6,709 nucleotides of DNA from an uncultured Fretibacterium sp. (GTDB taxonomy: Bacteria; Synergistota; Synergistia; Synergistales; Aminobacteriaceae): assembly GCF_938040765.1 (NCBI RefSeq), contig NZ_CALIAA010000024.1:1-6709 (forward strand), written 5' to 3'. Under the pieces are notes generated by a model. That model was not told where the DNA came from. It did not search any database and saw only the letters and a list, made by a program, of their open reading frames with translations. This document shows, one piece after another, positions 1 through 5,136 of the stretch; position 1 is the stretch's first letter; each line of letters begins with the position of its first letter. Position numbers and translations under genes: made by a program.

Positions 1-13
1 AGACCTCCGTTGA

Positions 14-1174
14 CCACCGCCCCAGAAGACCGCACCCCCATCGATCCGTCGGCTGAACGCGGACAGCCTGCTGTCCCTCGCCGCGAACGTCAACGGCGGG
101 AAACGGGATGGCTATTCGGGGCGGTACTTCAAGCTGAGCGCCGACATCGACCTCAGGGGCATCAAGTGGACGCCGATCGGGAATATGAACGACCACGAGA
201 AACGATCGACCTTCTTCCGCGGCACCTTCGACGGGGCGGGCCGCACGGTGTCCAACCTGCGCTACGAGACGGATGCCTTCACCGTCGGAGCCGGACTCTT
301 CGGCGTCAGCAGCGGCACGATCAAGGACCTCAACGTCGTCAATGCGTTCGTTCACGTCACTCATCTCCCCGCGGGGGAGAGGAAGTCTGTGGCGATCGGC
401 GGAGTCGTCGGCTACAACCTGGGCGCCGTGGAGAACGTCGCGCTGACCGGCAGCTCCTCCATCCTCGGCCTCAACTGCGTCGGCGGGGTCATCGGCGGCA
501 ATAGCCACGGAACGATCCGCAACTGCCGGACCCAGGGCGTCGAGATCGAGCTGATAGGCGACAACAACTTCCCCGACCGCATCGTCCAGGACGACATAGC
601 CGAGTGCGGCGGCCTCATCGTCGGCGGCAGTTTCGGCGGCACGATCAGCGGCTGCACCGCCTCCGGCACGGTGAAGGCCTCCGGGAGGGAGCCGGTCGGC
701 ATGGGCGGCATCGGCGGCTGCCTCGAGATGATGGATTCGATCACGAACTGCAGGGCCGACGTAAAGATCGTCACGACGAACGGCGGGCACGCCATCGGCG
801 GCCTGTGCGGCTATTCCGGAACGCACCCGGACAAGGCGAAGCACTCTGTGACCAACTACCCCGCGATCATCGACAACTGCTCCGTGACGATCGACATCGA
901 CGCGAAGGATGCGACGCACGTCGGCGGCCTTGTCGGAACGGGTCTTTACTATTACGGCAAGGAGACGGCCTTCAGGATCACGAACTGCTCCGTGTCCGGC
1001 ACGATCGACGGAGCTGTGACCCCCGGGACGATCCTCGGGCGCACCAACGCGGACAGCTCGTACGACGCGGCGACGAAGGCGAACGCGAAGGTCCTCGTCG
1101 ACGGCAAGTCCTCGGGGGCGGAGGTCGGCACGACCGGCCGGATGTACGAGAGCGCGGACCAGGGAGACGAATAA
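14..1174 (+). CDS. GLUG-repeat surface-type protein, 5' incomplete or frame-broken
   Basis: This is the C-terminal part of a GLUG-motif protein, probably extracytoplasmic and folded as a repetitive beta structure; no enzymatic role can be given. The family's entry block is visible before the first ATG: LNADSLLSLAANVNGG (about 53-100), YFKLSADIDL (about 128-157), then WTPIG and FRGTFDGAGRTVSNL. GLUG-like repeats follow, of the form GG-[VLI]-[VI]-G-x-N/S-x-GTI-x-NC. The first ATG in this frame is at 185, but the conserved text begins about 45 codons earlier. That upstream stretch has no ATG, GTG or TTG in frame and is closed by a TGA at 11-13, so 185 is unlikely to be the true start. A frame change near the C-run at 36-40 would join it to the frame open from position 1 (Pro-rich, linker-like). 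No LPXTG, membrane anchor or S-layer domain is seen at the C-terminus, which ends in an acidic tail. Family assignment is fairly sure; the 5' structure is not. Confidence 0.7.
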   Translation, partial: PPPQKTAPPSIRRLNADSLLSLAANVNGGKRDGYSGRYFKLSADIDLRGIKWTPIGNMNDHEKRSTFFRGTFDGAGRTVSNLRYETDAFTVGAGLFGVSSGTIKDLNVVNAFVHVTHLPAGERKSVAIGGVVGYNLGAVENVALTGSSSILGLNCVGGVIGGNSHGTIRNCRTQGVEIELIGDNNFPDRIVQDDIAECGGLIVGGSFGGTISGCTASGTVKASGREPVGMGGIGGCLEMMDSITNCRADVKIVTTNGGHAIGGLCGYSGTHPDKAKHSVTNYPAIIDNCSVTIDIDAKDATHVGGLVGTGLYYYGKETAFRITNCSVSGTIDGAVTPGTILGRTNADSSYDAATKANAKVLVDGKSSGAEVGTTGRMYESADQGDE

Positions 1175-1202
1175 TCGCTCTTACCGAAGTCCCTGCCGAA
1201 TT

Positions 1203-1228
1203 CGCCGTGACATTAACGGAGCGCTTTT
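1203..1228 (+). terminator. weak candidate terminator after the GLUG gene
   Basis: A small hairpin (CCGT at 1205-1208 with ACGG at 1216-1219, extended by CG/CG around a 2-nt bulge) is followed by TTTT at 1225-1228. The stem is short, so this is only a possibility. A separate 7-bp inverted repeat (GCCGAAT 1195-1201, ATTCGGC 1235-1241) surrounds it. The rest of 1175-1299 shows no gene. Confidence 0.25.
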
Positions 1229-1299
1229 GACAAGATTCGGCGTCGGCCTGTCCGAGGGGTGACATTATCTCAGAACAACGACAGGCAGCGGCAGGCATC

Positions 1300-1327
1300 T
1301 TGACCTTTTTCAAAAAAACGCTAAAAT
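1300..1327 (+). promoter_or_regulatory. sigma-70-type promoter of the tRNA-Pro gene
   Basis: TTGACC (1300-1305) and TAAAAT (1322-1327) are separated by 16 bp. This would start transcription near 1334, a few bases before the mature tRNA 5' end at 1341. The AT-rich spacer stands out in this GC-rich window. Confidence 0.7.
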
Positions 1328-1340
1328 ATGTGGTCGTGTT

Positions 1341-1418
1341 CGGGACGTAGCGCAGTCTGGCTAGCGCATCTGCATGGGGTGCAGGGGGTCGGAGGTTCGA
1401 ATCCTCTCGTCCCGACCA
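1341..1418 (+). tRNA. tRNA-Pro (anticodon GGG)
   Basis: The full cloverleaf can be folded by eye. Acceptor CGGGACG (1341-1347) pairs with CGTCCCG (1408-1414). The D stem is GCGC/GCGC (1350-1353, 1364-1367). The anticodon stem is TCTGC/GCAGG (1369-1373, 1381-1385) with loop ATGGGGT, giving anticodon GGG at 1376-1378, which reads CCC and CCU proline codons. The T stem is GGAGG/CCTCT (1391-1395, 1403-1407) with loop TTCGAAT. The discriminator is A1415 and CCA is encoded (1416-1418). It is a single tRNA with its own promoter and terminator, not part of a cluster. All stems are intact, so it looks functional. Confidence 0.96.
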
Positions 1419-1430
1419 TATTGCGACGAC

Positions 1431-1466
1431 AAGGGCTCTTCCGCAAAATGCGGAGCGCCCTTTTTT
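1431..1466 (+). terminator. Rho-independent terminator of the tRNA-Pro gene
   Basis: An interrupted stem pairs AAGGGC (1431-1436) with GCCCTT (about 1457-1462) and CCGC (1441-1444) with GCGG (about 1450-1453). It has an A-rich loop and a six-T run at 1461-1466. It begins about 12 bases after the CCA end, so it should end the tRNA transcript and insulate transketolase. Confidence 0.8.
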
Positions 1467-1473
1467 GTTTTTC

Positions 1474-1504
1474 GTTCCACCTCCATTCCCTCTCCTTGTA
1501 TAAT
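1474..1504 (+). promoter_or_regulatory. candidate promoter for transketolase
   Basis: A perfect TATAAT lies at 1499-1504, in the gap between the tRNA terminator and the transketolase start. The -35 is poor: the nearest candidate is GTTCCA at 1474-1479 with a 19-bp spacer. A start near 1511 would give a leader of about 140 nt. The clean -10 and the upstream terminator argue for a promoter; the weak -35 suggests an activator or modest strength. Confidence 0.45.
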
Positions 1505-1516
1505 AAGTCCGTTCGG

Positions 1517-1544
1517 TTTCGTGTCCCTCTTTTCGTGTCCTTCT
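1517..1544 (+). repeat. two-copy 14-bp tandem direct repeat in the transketolase leader
   Basis: The unit TTTCGTGTCCCTCT (1517-1530) is followed immediately by TTTCGTGTCCTTCT (1531-1544), with 13 of 14 bases identical. It falls just after the predicted transcription start. It may be a simple slippage duplication or a tandem binding site; sequence alone cannot decide. Confidence 0.8.
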
Positions 1545-1553
1545 TACATCACC

Positions 1554-1609
1554 CGCCGTGAGGGAGAGGCGTTTTTTCCCGTCTCCTCTGCGGCGGCTGC
1601 GAAGGCCGC
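1554..1609 (+). promoter_or_regulatory. structured 5' leader of transketolase, possible attenuator-like hairpins
   Basis: Two small hairpins lie in the leader. CGCC (1554-1557) can pair with GGCG (1568-1571) directly before a six-T run (1572-1577), a weak terminator-like arrangement. GCGGC (1593-1597) pairs with GCCGC (1605-1609) around a 7-nt loop. No known riboswitch was recognised. The first stem has only 4 bp, so a regulatory role is speculative. Confidence 0.25.
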
Positions 1610-1651
1610 GGTCAATCGCTTTTCTTGATCTTGAAAAAGGAGTGAAGCGCA

Positions 1652-3589
1652 ATGTCTCTGCCCCATCTGCATGGCTTTCCGGTCCCCTCCCTCTCCGGAG
1701 AACAGATCGTCTCCCTGGAGGAGGCGGCGCGCCTGGCCCGCATCGATGCCGTGACCATGGTCGCGGCCGCCAACAGCGGCCATCCGGGCGGCGCGTTTTC
1801 CAGCATGGAGATGTTCCTGTCCGTCTACGGCGTGGCGAACCTCACGCCGGAAAACTGCGGAAGCTCAAATCGGGACTACGTCGTCGTCTCGCATGGCCAT
1901 ACCTCGGCCGGGGTGTACGCGGCCCTCGCCGCCTGGGGATTCTTCGACGCCGTTGAGGCCGTCTCCCATTTCCGGAGCTGCGGCAGCGTCTTTCAGGGCC
2001 ACGTCGAGCGCGACATCCCGGGCGTCGACTGGGGGACGGGAAACCTGGGGCAGGGGCTCTCCGCAGGCGTCGGCTTTGCGCTGGCACAAAGGGCGCGGGG
2101 CTGCAAAGGGCGCACCTATGTCCTGATGGGGGACGGAGGGCAGACGAAGGGGCAGCTCGCCGAGGCCCGGCGTATGGCCGTGAAGGAGGGGCTCGAGAAT
2201 CTCGTCGCCCTGGTCGACTGGAACGGCATTCAGATCTCGGGGAACCTCGACGCGGTGATGCCCTGCAACCTGAAGGCCCTCTGGGAGGCGGACGGCTGGG
2301 AGGTCGTGGAGTGCGACGGGCATTCCTTCCAGGCCCTTTACGGGGCGCTGCGCGGCGCGGGGTCCGGGGGACGCCCGACGGTCCTGCTCTGCCGCACGGT
2401 CATGGGCAAGAACGGCGGCGCCATGGAGGGGACGCACGAATACCATGGAAAGTCCCCGAAGAAGGATGTCTACGAACAGGTCATCGAGGGGCTGCGGGGC
2501 GATCCCGGCGTCCTGGAAAAGGCGCTGGAGCTGCGTGCGGCCCCCTCCCGCTTCACGGGCAGGAAGGTCGAGCCCCTCGTCCCCTCCCTGGACCTGGGAA
2601 AGGCCTTCACCTACGACGGGGCGAAGATGGACAACCGCGGAGCCTTCGGCCGTGCTCTGGCCGACGTGGGAAGCCTGAACTGCGGAAAGGAGGGGAGGAC
2701 GCCCCTGCTGGTGTTCGACTGCGACCTCGCCCCCTCCGTCATGACGGAGGAGTTCCGCAAGGCGTGTCCGTCCGGTTTCGTGCAGTGCGGAATCCAGGAG
2801 CACTCCACGGCCACGGCCTCGGGGGCCGCGGCGGCGGCGGGCGTCGTCTCCGTCTGGGCGGACTTCGGCGTGTTCGGCATCGACGAGGTGTACAACCAGC
2901 AGCGCCTGAACGACATCAACCACGCGGGCAACAAGACCGTCCTGACCCATGTCGGCCTCGACGTCGGGGAGGACGGGAAGACGCACCAGTGCATCGACTA
3001 CGTCGGGCTGCTGCGCAACAACTTCGGGTGGAAGCTCGTGGTCCCGGCCGACCCGAACCAGACGGACCGGGCGGCGCGCTGGATGCTGGGCACGCCGGGG
3101 TGCATCTGCCTGGCGATGGGGCGCAGCAAGGTCGATGCCGTCGTGGATGCGCACGGGGCCCCCGTCTTCGCCGGGGACTACCGCTTCGAGTACGGCCGGG
3201 CGGTCCGGGTGCGGCAGGGCGGGATGGGGACGATCTTCGCTCTGGGGTCGATGACCCAGAAGGCTCTTGCGGCCGCCGGGCTCCTGGCCGGGCGGGGGAT
3301 CGACGTCTCGGTCTGGAGCGTCTCCTGTCCCCTCGAGGTGGACCGGGCCGCCCTCGAGGAGGCCTGCGCCTCGGAGTATGTCCTCACCGTCGAGGACCAT
3401 CACGTGGGGAGCGGCATGGGGGCGATCATGGCCCTGGAGATGGTTCGCGGCGGATTTTCGGCCTCGGTCCGATTCGAGGCCATGGGCGTGACCCGTTACG
3501 GGGACTCCGGCCCCGCCGCCGAGGTCTACCGCGCGATGGGCCTGAGCCCCGAGGGCATTGCCGGGACCTTCGCCCGCCTGAGGGGCTGA
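1652..3589 (+). CDS. tkt: transketolase, single chain (645 aa)
   Basis: This thiamine-diphosphate enzyme should move two-carbon ketol units between sugar phosphates in the non-oxidative pentose phosphate pathway, in the cytoplasm. The pyrophosphate-binding domain (about 1-275) shows SGHPGG (42-47), GHTS (82-85), GTGNLGQGLS (128-137) and the ThDP motif GDGG (160-163) ending at Asn191. The pyrimidine domain (about 320-490) has the catalytic Glu383 in GIQEHS and GEDGKTHQ (439-446). The C-terminal domain (about 505-640) carries EDHHVGSG (581-588). Length is close to the usual ~650-670 aa, and both halves are in one chain rather than split TktN/TktC. The start is supported by GGAG at 1639-1642, 9 bases before ATG. 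Some motifs differ from classical transketolases: GDGG for GDGE, and FGVFGIDEVYNQQRLNDIN where the classical text is about FSDYxRxAIRLAAL, which leans toward DXS-like spelling. Transketolase is far more likely than DXS because of GEDGKTHQ and domain order. queH follows after 54 bp. Confidence 0.9.
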   Translation: MSLPHLHGFPVPSLSGEQIVSLEEAARLARIDAVTMVAAANSGHPGGAFSSMEMFLSVYGVANLTPENCGSSNRDYVVVSHGHTSAGVYAALAAWGFFDAVEAVSHFRSCGSVFQGHVERDIPGVDWGTGNLGQGLSAGVGFALAQRARGCKGRTYVLMGDGGQTKGQLAEARRMAVKEGLENLVALVDWNGIQISGNLDAVMPCNLKALWEADGWEVVECDGHSFQALYGALRGAGSGGRPTVLLCRTVMGKNGGAMEGTHEYHGKSPKKDVYEQVIEGLRGDPGVLEKALELRAAPSRFTGRKVEPLVPSLDLGKAFTYDGAKMDNRGAFGRALADVGSLNCGKEGRTPLLVFDCDLAPSVMTEEFRKACPSGFVQCGIQEHSTATASGAAAAAGVVSVWADFGVFGIDEVYNQQRLNDINHAGNKTVLTHVGLDVGEDGKTHQCIDYVGLLRNNFGWKLVVPADPNQTDRAARWMLGTPGCICLAMGRSKVDAVVDAHGAPVFAGDYRFEYGRAVRVRQGGMGTIFALGSMTQKALAAAGLLAGRGIDVSVWSVSCPLEVDRAALEEACASEYVLTVEDHHVGSGMGAIMALEMVRGGFSASVRFEAMGVTRYGDSGPAAEVYRAMGLSPEGIAGTFARLRG

Positions 3590-3643
3590 GCGGCGCGTGC
3601 GGCTCCGTTCGAGGCAGCGCTGTTTGAAGAGGGACGGATTGTC

Positions 3644-4219
3644 ATGACGGCGCGGCGCATGATGCTTCATATCTGCTGCGCGCCCGACGCGACGGTGCCG
3701 ATGCGCGAGCTTCAGGCGGAGGGGTGGGAGGTGTCCGGTTTTTTCTACGGCTCCAACATCCATCCTCAGGAGGAGTACCTCCGGCGCCTTGCCGCGCTGC
3801 GCACCCTCCGGGACTGCGAGTCCGTGCCCGTAGTCGAGGCCCCCTATCTTCCCAGGAGCTGGTTCGACAGGATGGCCGGCCTGATGGAGGAGCCGGAGGG
3901 GGGCCTGAGGTGCACGGCCTGTTTCGCCCTCCAGCTGGAGGCCGCGGCCCTCGAGGCTCGGAGGAGGGGCTATGGGCGCCTGTGCTCCAGCTTGACGATC
4001 AGTCCGCATAAGGACGTCCCGAGGATCCTTCGCCTGGGGGCGGAGATCTGCGGCCGCCACGGGCTGGACTGGGAGCCCCGCGTGTGGCGCAAACACGACG
4101 GCTTCCTGAGGTCCCTGAAGCTGTCCCGGGAGATGGGGCTGTACCGGCAGAACTACTGCGGCTGTCTTCCGAGCCTTTTGGGGCGGAGCGTGTTTCCCGC
4201 AGCGGCGGTCTCCCCCTGA
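3644..4219 (+). CDS. queH: epoxyqueuosine reductase QueH (191 aa)
   Basis: QueH makes the last step of queuosine synthesis, reducing epoxyqueuosine to queuosine in tRNAs with GUN anticodons; it is unrelated in sequence to the cobalamin-dependent QueG. The family signatures (former DUF208) are all present: LHICCAPDA with Cys11-Cys12, FYGSNIHPQEEYL (34-46, family FYNPNIHP), RCTAC with Cys90 and Cys93, TISPHKD (118-124), and GLYRQNYCGC with Cys172 and Cys174. These six cysteines are the ones known in the family for iron-sulfur/iron binding and redox chemistry. Length is normal for the family. The ATG at 3644 has AGAGGGA (3628-3634) about 9 bases upstream; ATGs at 3659 and 3662 are possible but have no better site. 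It lies 54 bp after transketolase with no terminator between, so co-transcription is likely. The stop codon touches the inverted repeat that follows. Confidence 0.93.
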   Translation: MTARRMMLHICCAPDATVPMRELQAEGWEVSGFFYGSNIHPQEEYLRRLAALRTLRDCESVPVVEAPYLPRSWFDRMAGLMEEPEGGLRCTACFALQLEAAALEARRRGYGRLCSSLTISPHKDVPRILRLGAEICGRHGLDWEPRVWRKHDGFLRSLKLSREMGLYRQNYCGCLPSLLGRSVFPAAAVSP

Positions 4220-4342
4220 TTCCGATTCCGGATCGATCGCATACTTCGTTGTTTTTGCGCACCTTGCTCGACGTACCTCTTTGTACGCCCTCGCTGCGGT
4301 TCGCAAAAGCCGCCTTGTCTACGAATGATCTGGAATCGGAAT
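4219..4342. repeat. 124-bp imperfect inverted repeat (foldback element) between queH and the kinase-like gene
   Basis: The ends are a perfect 11-bp inverted pair: ATTCCGATTCC (4219-4229) and GGAATCGGAAT (4332-4342). Inward, the arms stay in register with mismatches and GU pairs. TTTTGCG (4253-4259) pairs with CGCAAAA (4302-4308), and CGTAC (4272-4276) with GTACG (4283-4287) around the 6-nt loop CTCTTT. The outer two pairs share exactly the same centre (4280.5) and the innermost is offset by one base, so this is one hairpin rather than chance pieces. It begins on the last base of the queH stop and ends inside an ATG at 4341. No target-site duplication, transposase or T-run is seen. It resembles dispersed intergenic palindromes or MITE-like elements; as RNA it would be a long stem that could stabilise the upstream message. 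Confidence 0.85.
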
Positions 4343-4376
4343 GGAAAAAGCTGAGAGAGATGAGAGGTGTCGGGTC

Positions 4377-5003
4377 ATGCGTCGTCTGGTGGTGGCGGTC
4401 AGCAGGGAGTTCGGCAGCGGCGGACGCCTGCTTGGGGAAAGGATTGCGCAGGAGCTGGACCTTCGGTTCTACGACAGGGCGCTGATAGCCCTCGCGGCCC
4501 GGGAGAGCGGTTTTGCCCCCGAGGCCTTCGAGGATGCCGAGACCGAGGCGGCGAACAAGTTTCTCTTCAGCCTTTCGATGGGGGGCGGCGCGGTTCGGGA
4601 CGGCCTGTTCTGGGTCGAGCCGCCCGTGGGAGACCGGCTCTTCATCGCTCAGTCCAAGGTGATCGAGCGCCTGGCGGAGGAGGGCGGGTGCGTCCTTGTC
4701 GGGAGGTGCGCCGCGTATCTGCTGCGCAGGGACCCGAACTGCCTGAAGGTCTTCGTGCATGGAGAGAGGGAGGACCGTCTGAGTCGAATCGTCTCGCAGT
4801 ACGGGGTCCCGGAGGCCGGCGCCGAGGACCTGCTGAACCGTATGGATCGCGGGCGGGCCAACTACTACGAGCATTATACGACGTCGAAATGGGGCGACGT
4901 CCACGATTTCGACCTCGCCGTGAACACGACGTCCCTGGGGCTGGAGCTTGCGGCGGGGGTGATCCGCCTGGCCGCGGAGGCGAGGATGCGCAGGGCGGAG
5001 TGA
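4377..5003 (+). CDS. cytidylate-kinase-like P-loop protein (208 aa)
   Basis: This belongs to the cytidylate kinase-like family (Cytidylate_kin2 type), cytoplasmic proteins related to CMP kinase whose real substrate is mostly untested. The N-terminus has VAVSREFGSGGRLLGERIA (about 6-24), a P-loop-like glycine motif. Other family blocks are FYDRALI (31-37), VLVGRCAAYLL (106-116), VFVHGEREDR (125-134), and NYYEHYTTSKWG (162-173) with FDLAVNTT near the end. Canonical Cmk is about 220-230 aa and has a GxxxxGKS/T P-loop; here GSGGR has Arg and no Walker lysine, as is usual for this branch. I chose ATG 4377 because AGAGGTG (4363-4369) precedes it and conservation starts there. An in-frame ATG at 4341 would add 12 residues, but it lies in the end of the inverted repeat and has only a poor ribosome site. 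The gene has no clear promoter; read-through from tkt-queH or a promoter in the repeat region is possible. Confidence 0.85.
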   Translation: MRRLVVAVSREFGSGGRLLGERIAQELDLRFYDRALIALAARESGFAPEAFEDAETEAANKFLFSLSMGGGAVRDGLFWVEPPVGDRLFIAQSKVIERLAEEGGCVLVGRCAAYLLRRDPNCLKVFVHGEREDRLSRIVSQYGVPEAGAEDLLNRMDRGRANYYEHYTTSKWGDVHDFDLAVNTTSLGLELAAGVIRLAAEARMRRAE

Positions 5004-5037
5004 GCCCCTTCGTCGTCGCATCCTCATAGGGAATCAT

Positions 5038-5096
5038 ATAAACGTTCCCCGCGGAAGGGCCCCGAACCGAAGGGCCTTCCCACGGGGAATCGTTTT
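5038..5096. terminator. strong bidirectional Rho-independent terminator
   Basis: A long near-perfect hairpin lies between the convergent kinase-like gene and pgi. GTTCCCCG (5044-5051) pairs with CGGGGAAT (about 5083-5090), and GGAAGGGCCC (about 5053-5062) pairs with GGGCCTTCC (5072-5080) with one bulge, leaving a loop of about 9 nt. TTTT at 5093-5096 follows on the plus strand, and A-rich sequence before 5044 gives the U-rich tail on the minus strand. It should stop both genes. Confidence 0.88.
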
Positions 5097-5109
5097 GTCC
5101 CCTTTCCTC

Positions 5110-5136
5110 GGTTCAAAAGGGGAACGGTTCAAAAGG
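5110..5136. repeat. short direct repeat over the pgi stop codon
   Basis: GGTTCAAAAGG occurs at 5110-5120 and again at 5126-5136, a 16-bp period. On the minus strand the second copy contains the last codons and TGA stop of pgi, and the first lies just downstream with a second TGA-containing copy. It looks like a small tandem duplication of the gene's end. Confidence 0.75.

Noticed and set aside
1227..1268. TTGACA at 1227-1232 as a promoter -35
   Set aside because: The only -10-like sequence downstream (CATTAT, 1263-1268) is about 30 bp away, far too distant.
1341..1418. tRNA-Pro gene as an integration site of a mobile island
   Set aside because: No integrase, no repeated copy of the tRNA 3' end, and the 3' side leads directly to its terminator and a housekeeping gene.
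1652..3589. 1-deoxyxylulose-5-phosphate synthase (DXS) as the identity of this gene
   Set aside because: GEDGKTHQ, the SGHPGG start and the spacing between domains fit transketolase better; only parts of the middle domain look DXS-like.
1865..4306. Very long open frame on the minus strand (over 800 codons) opposite transketolase and queH
   Set aside because: It is a frame shadow of GC-rich codons. It is rich in Arg, Pro, Ala and Gly without domains, has no ribosome site, and crosses two well-identified genes and the inverted repeat.
4219..4342. Reading the inverted repeat as a Rho-independent terminator or a CRISPR unit
   Set aside because: No T-run follows either arm, and there is only one palindrome with no spacer-repeat series.
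3999..5027. Minus-strand open frame across the queH end, the inverted repeat and the kinase-like gene
   Set aside because: Arg/Pro/Gly-rich text with no motif; the plus-strand genes here have clear family signatures.
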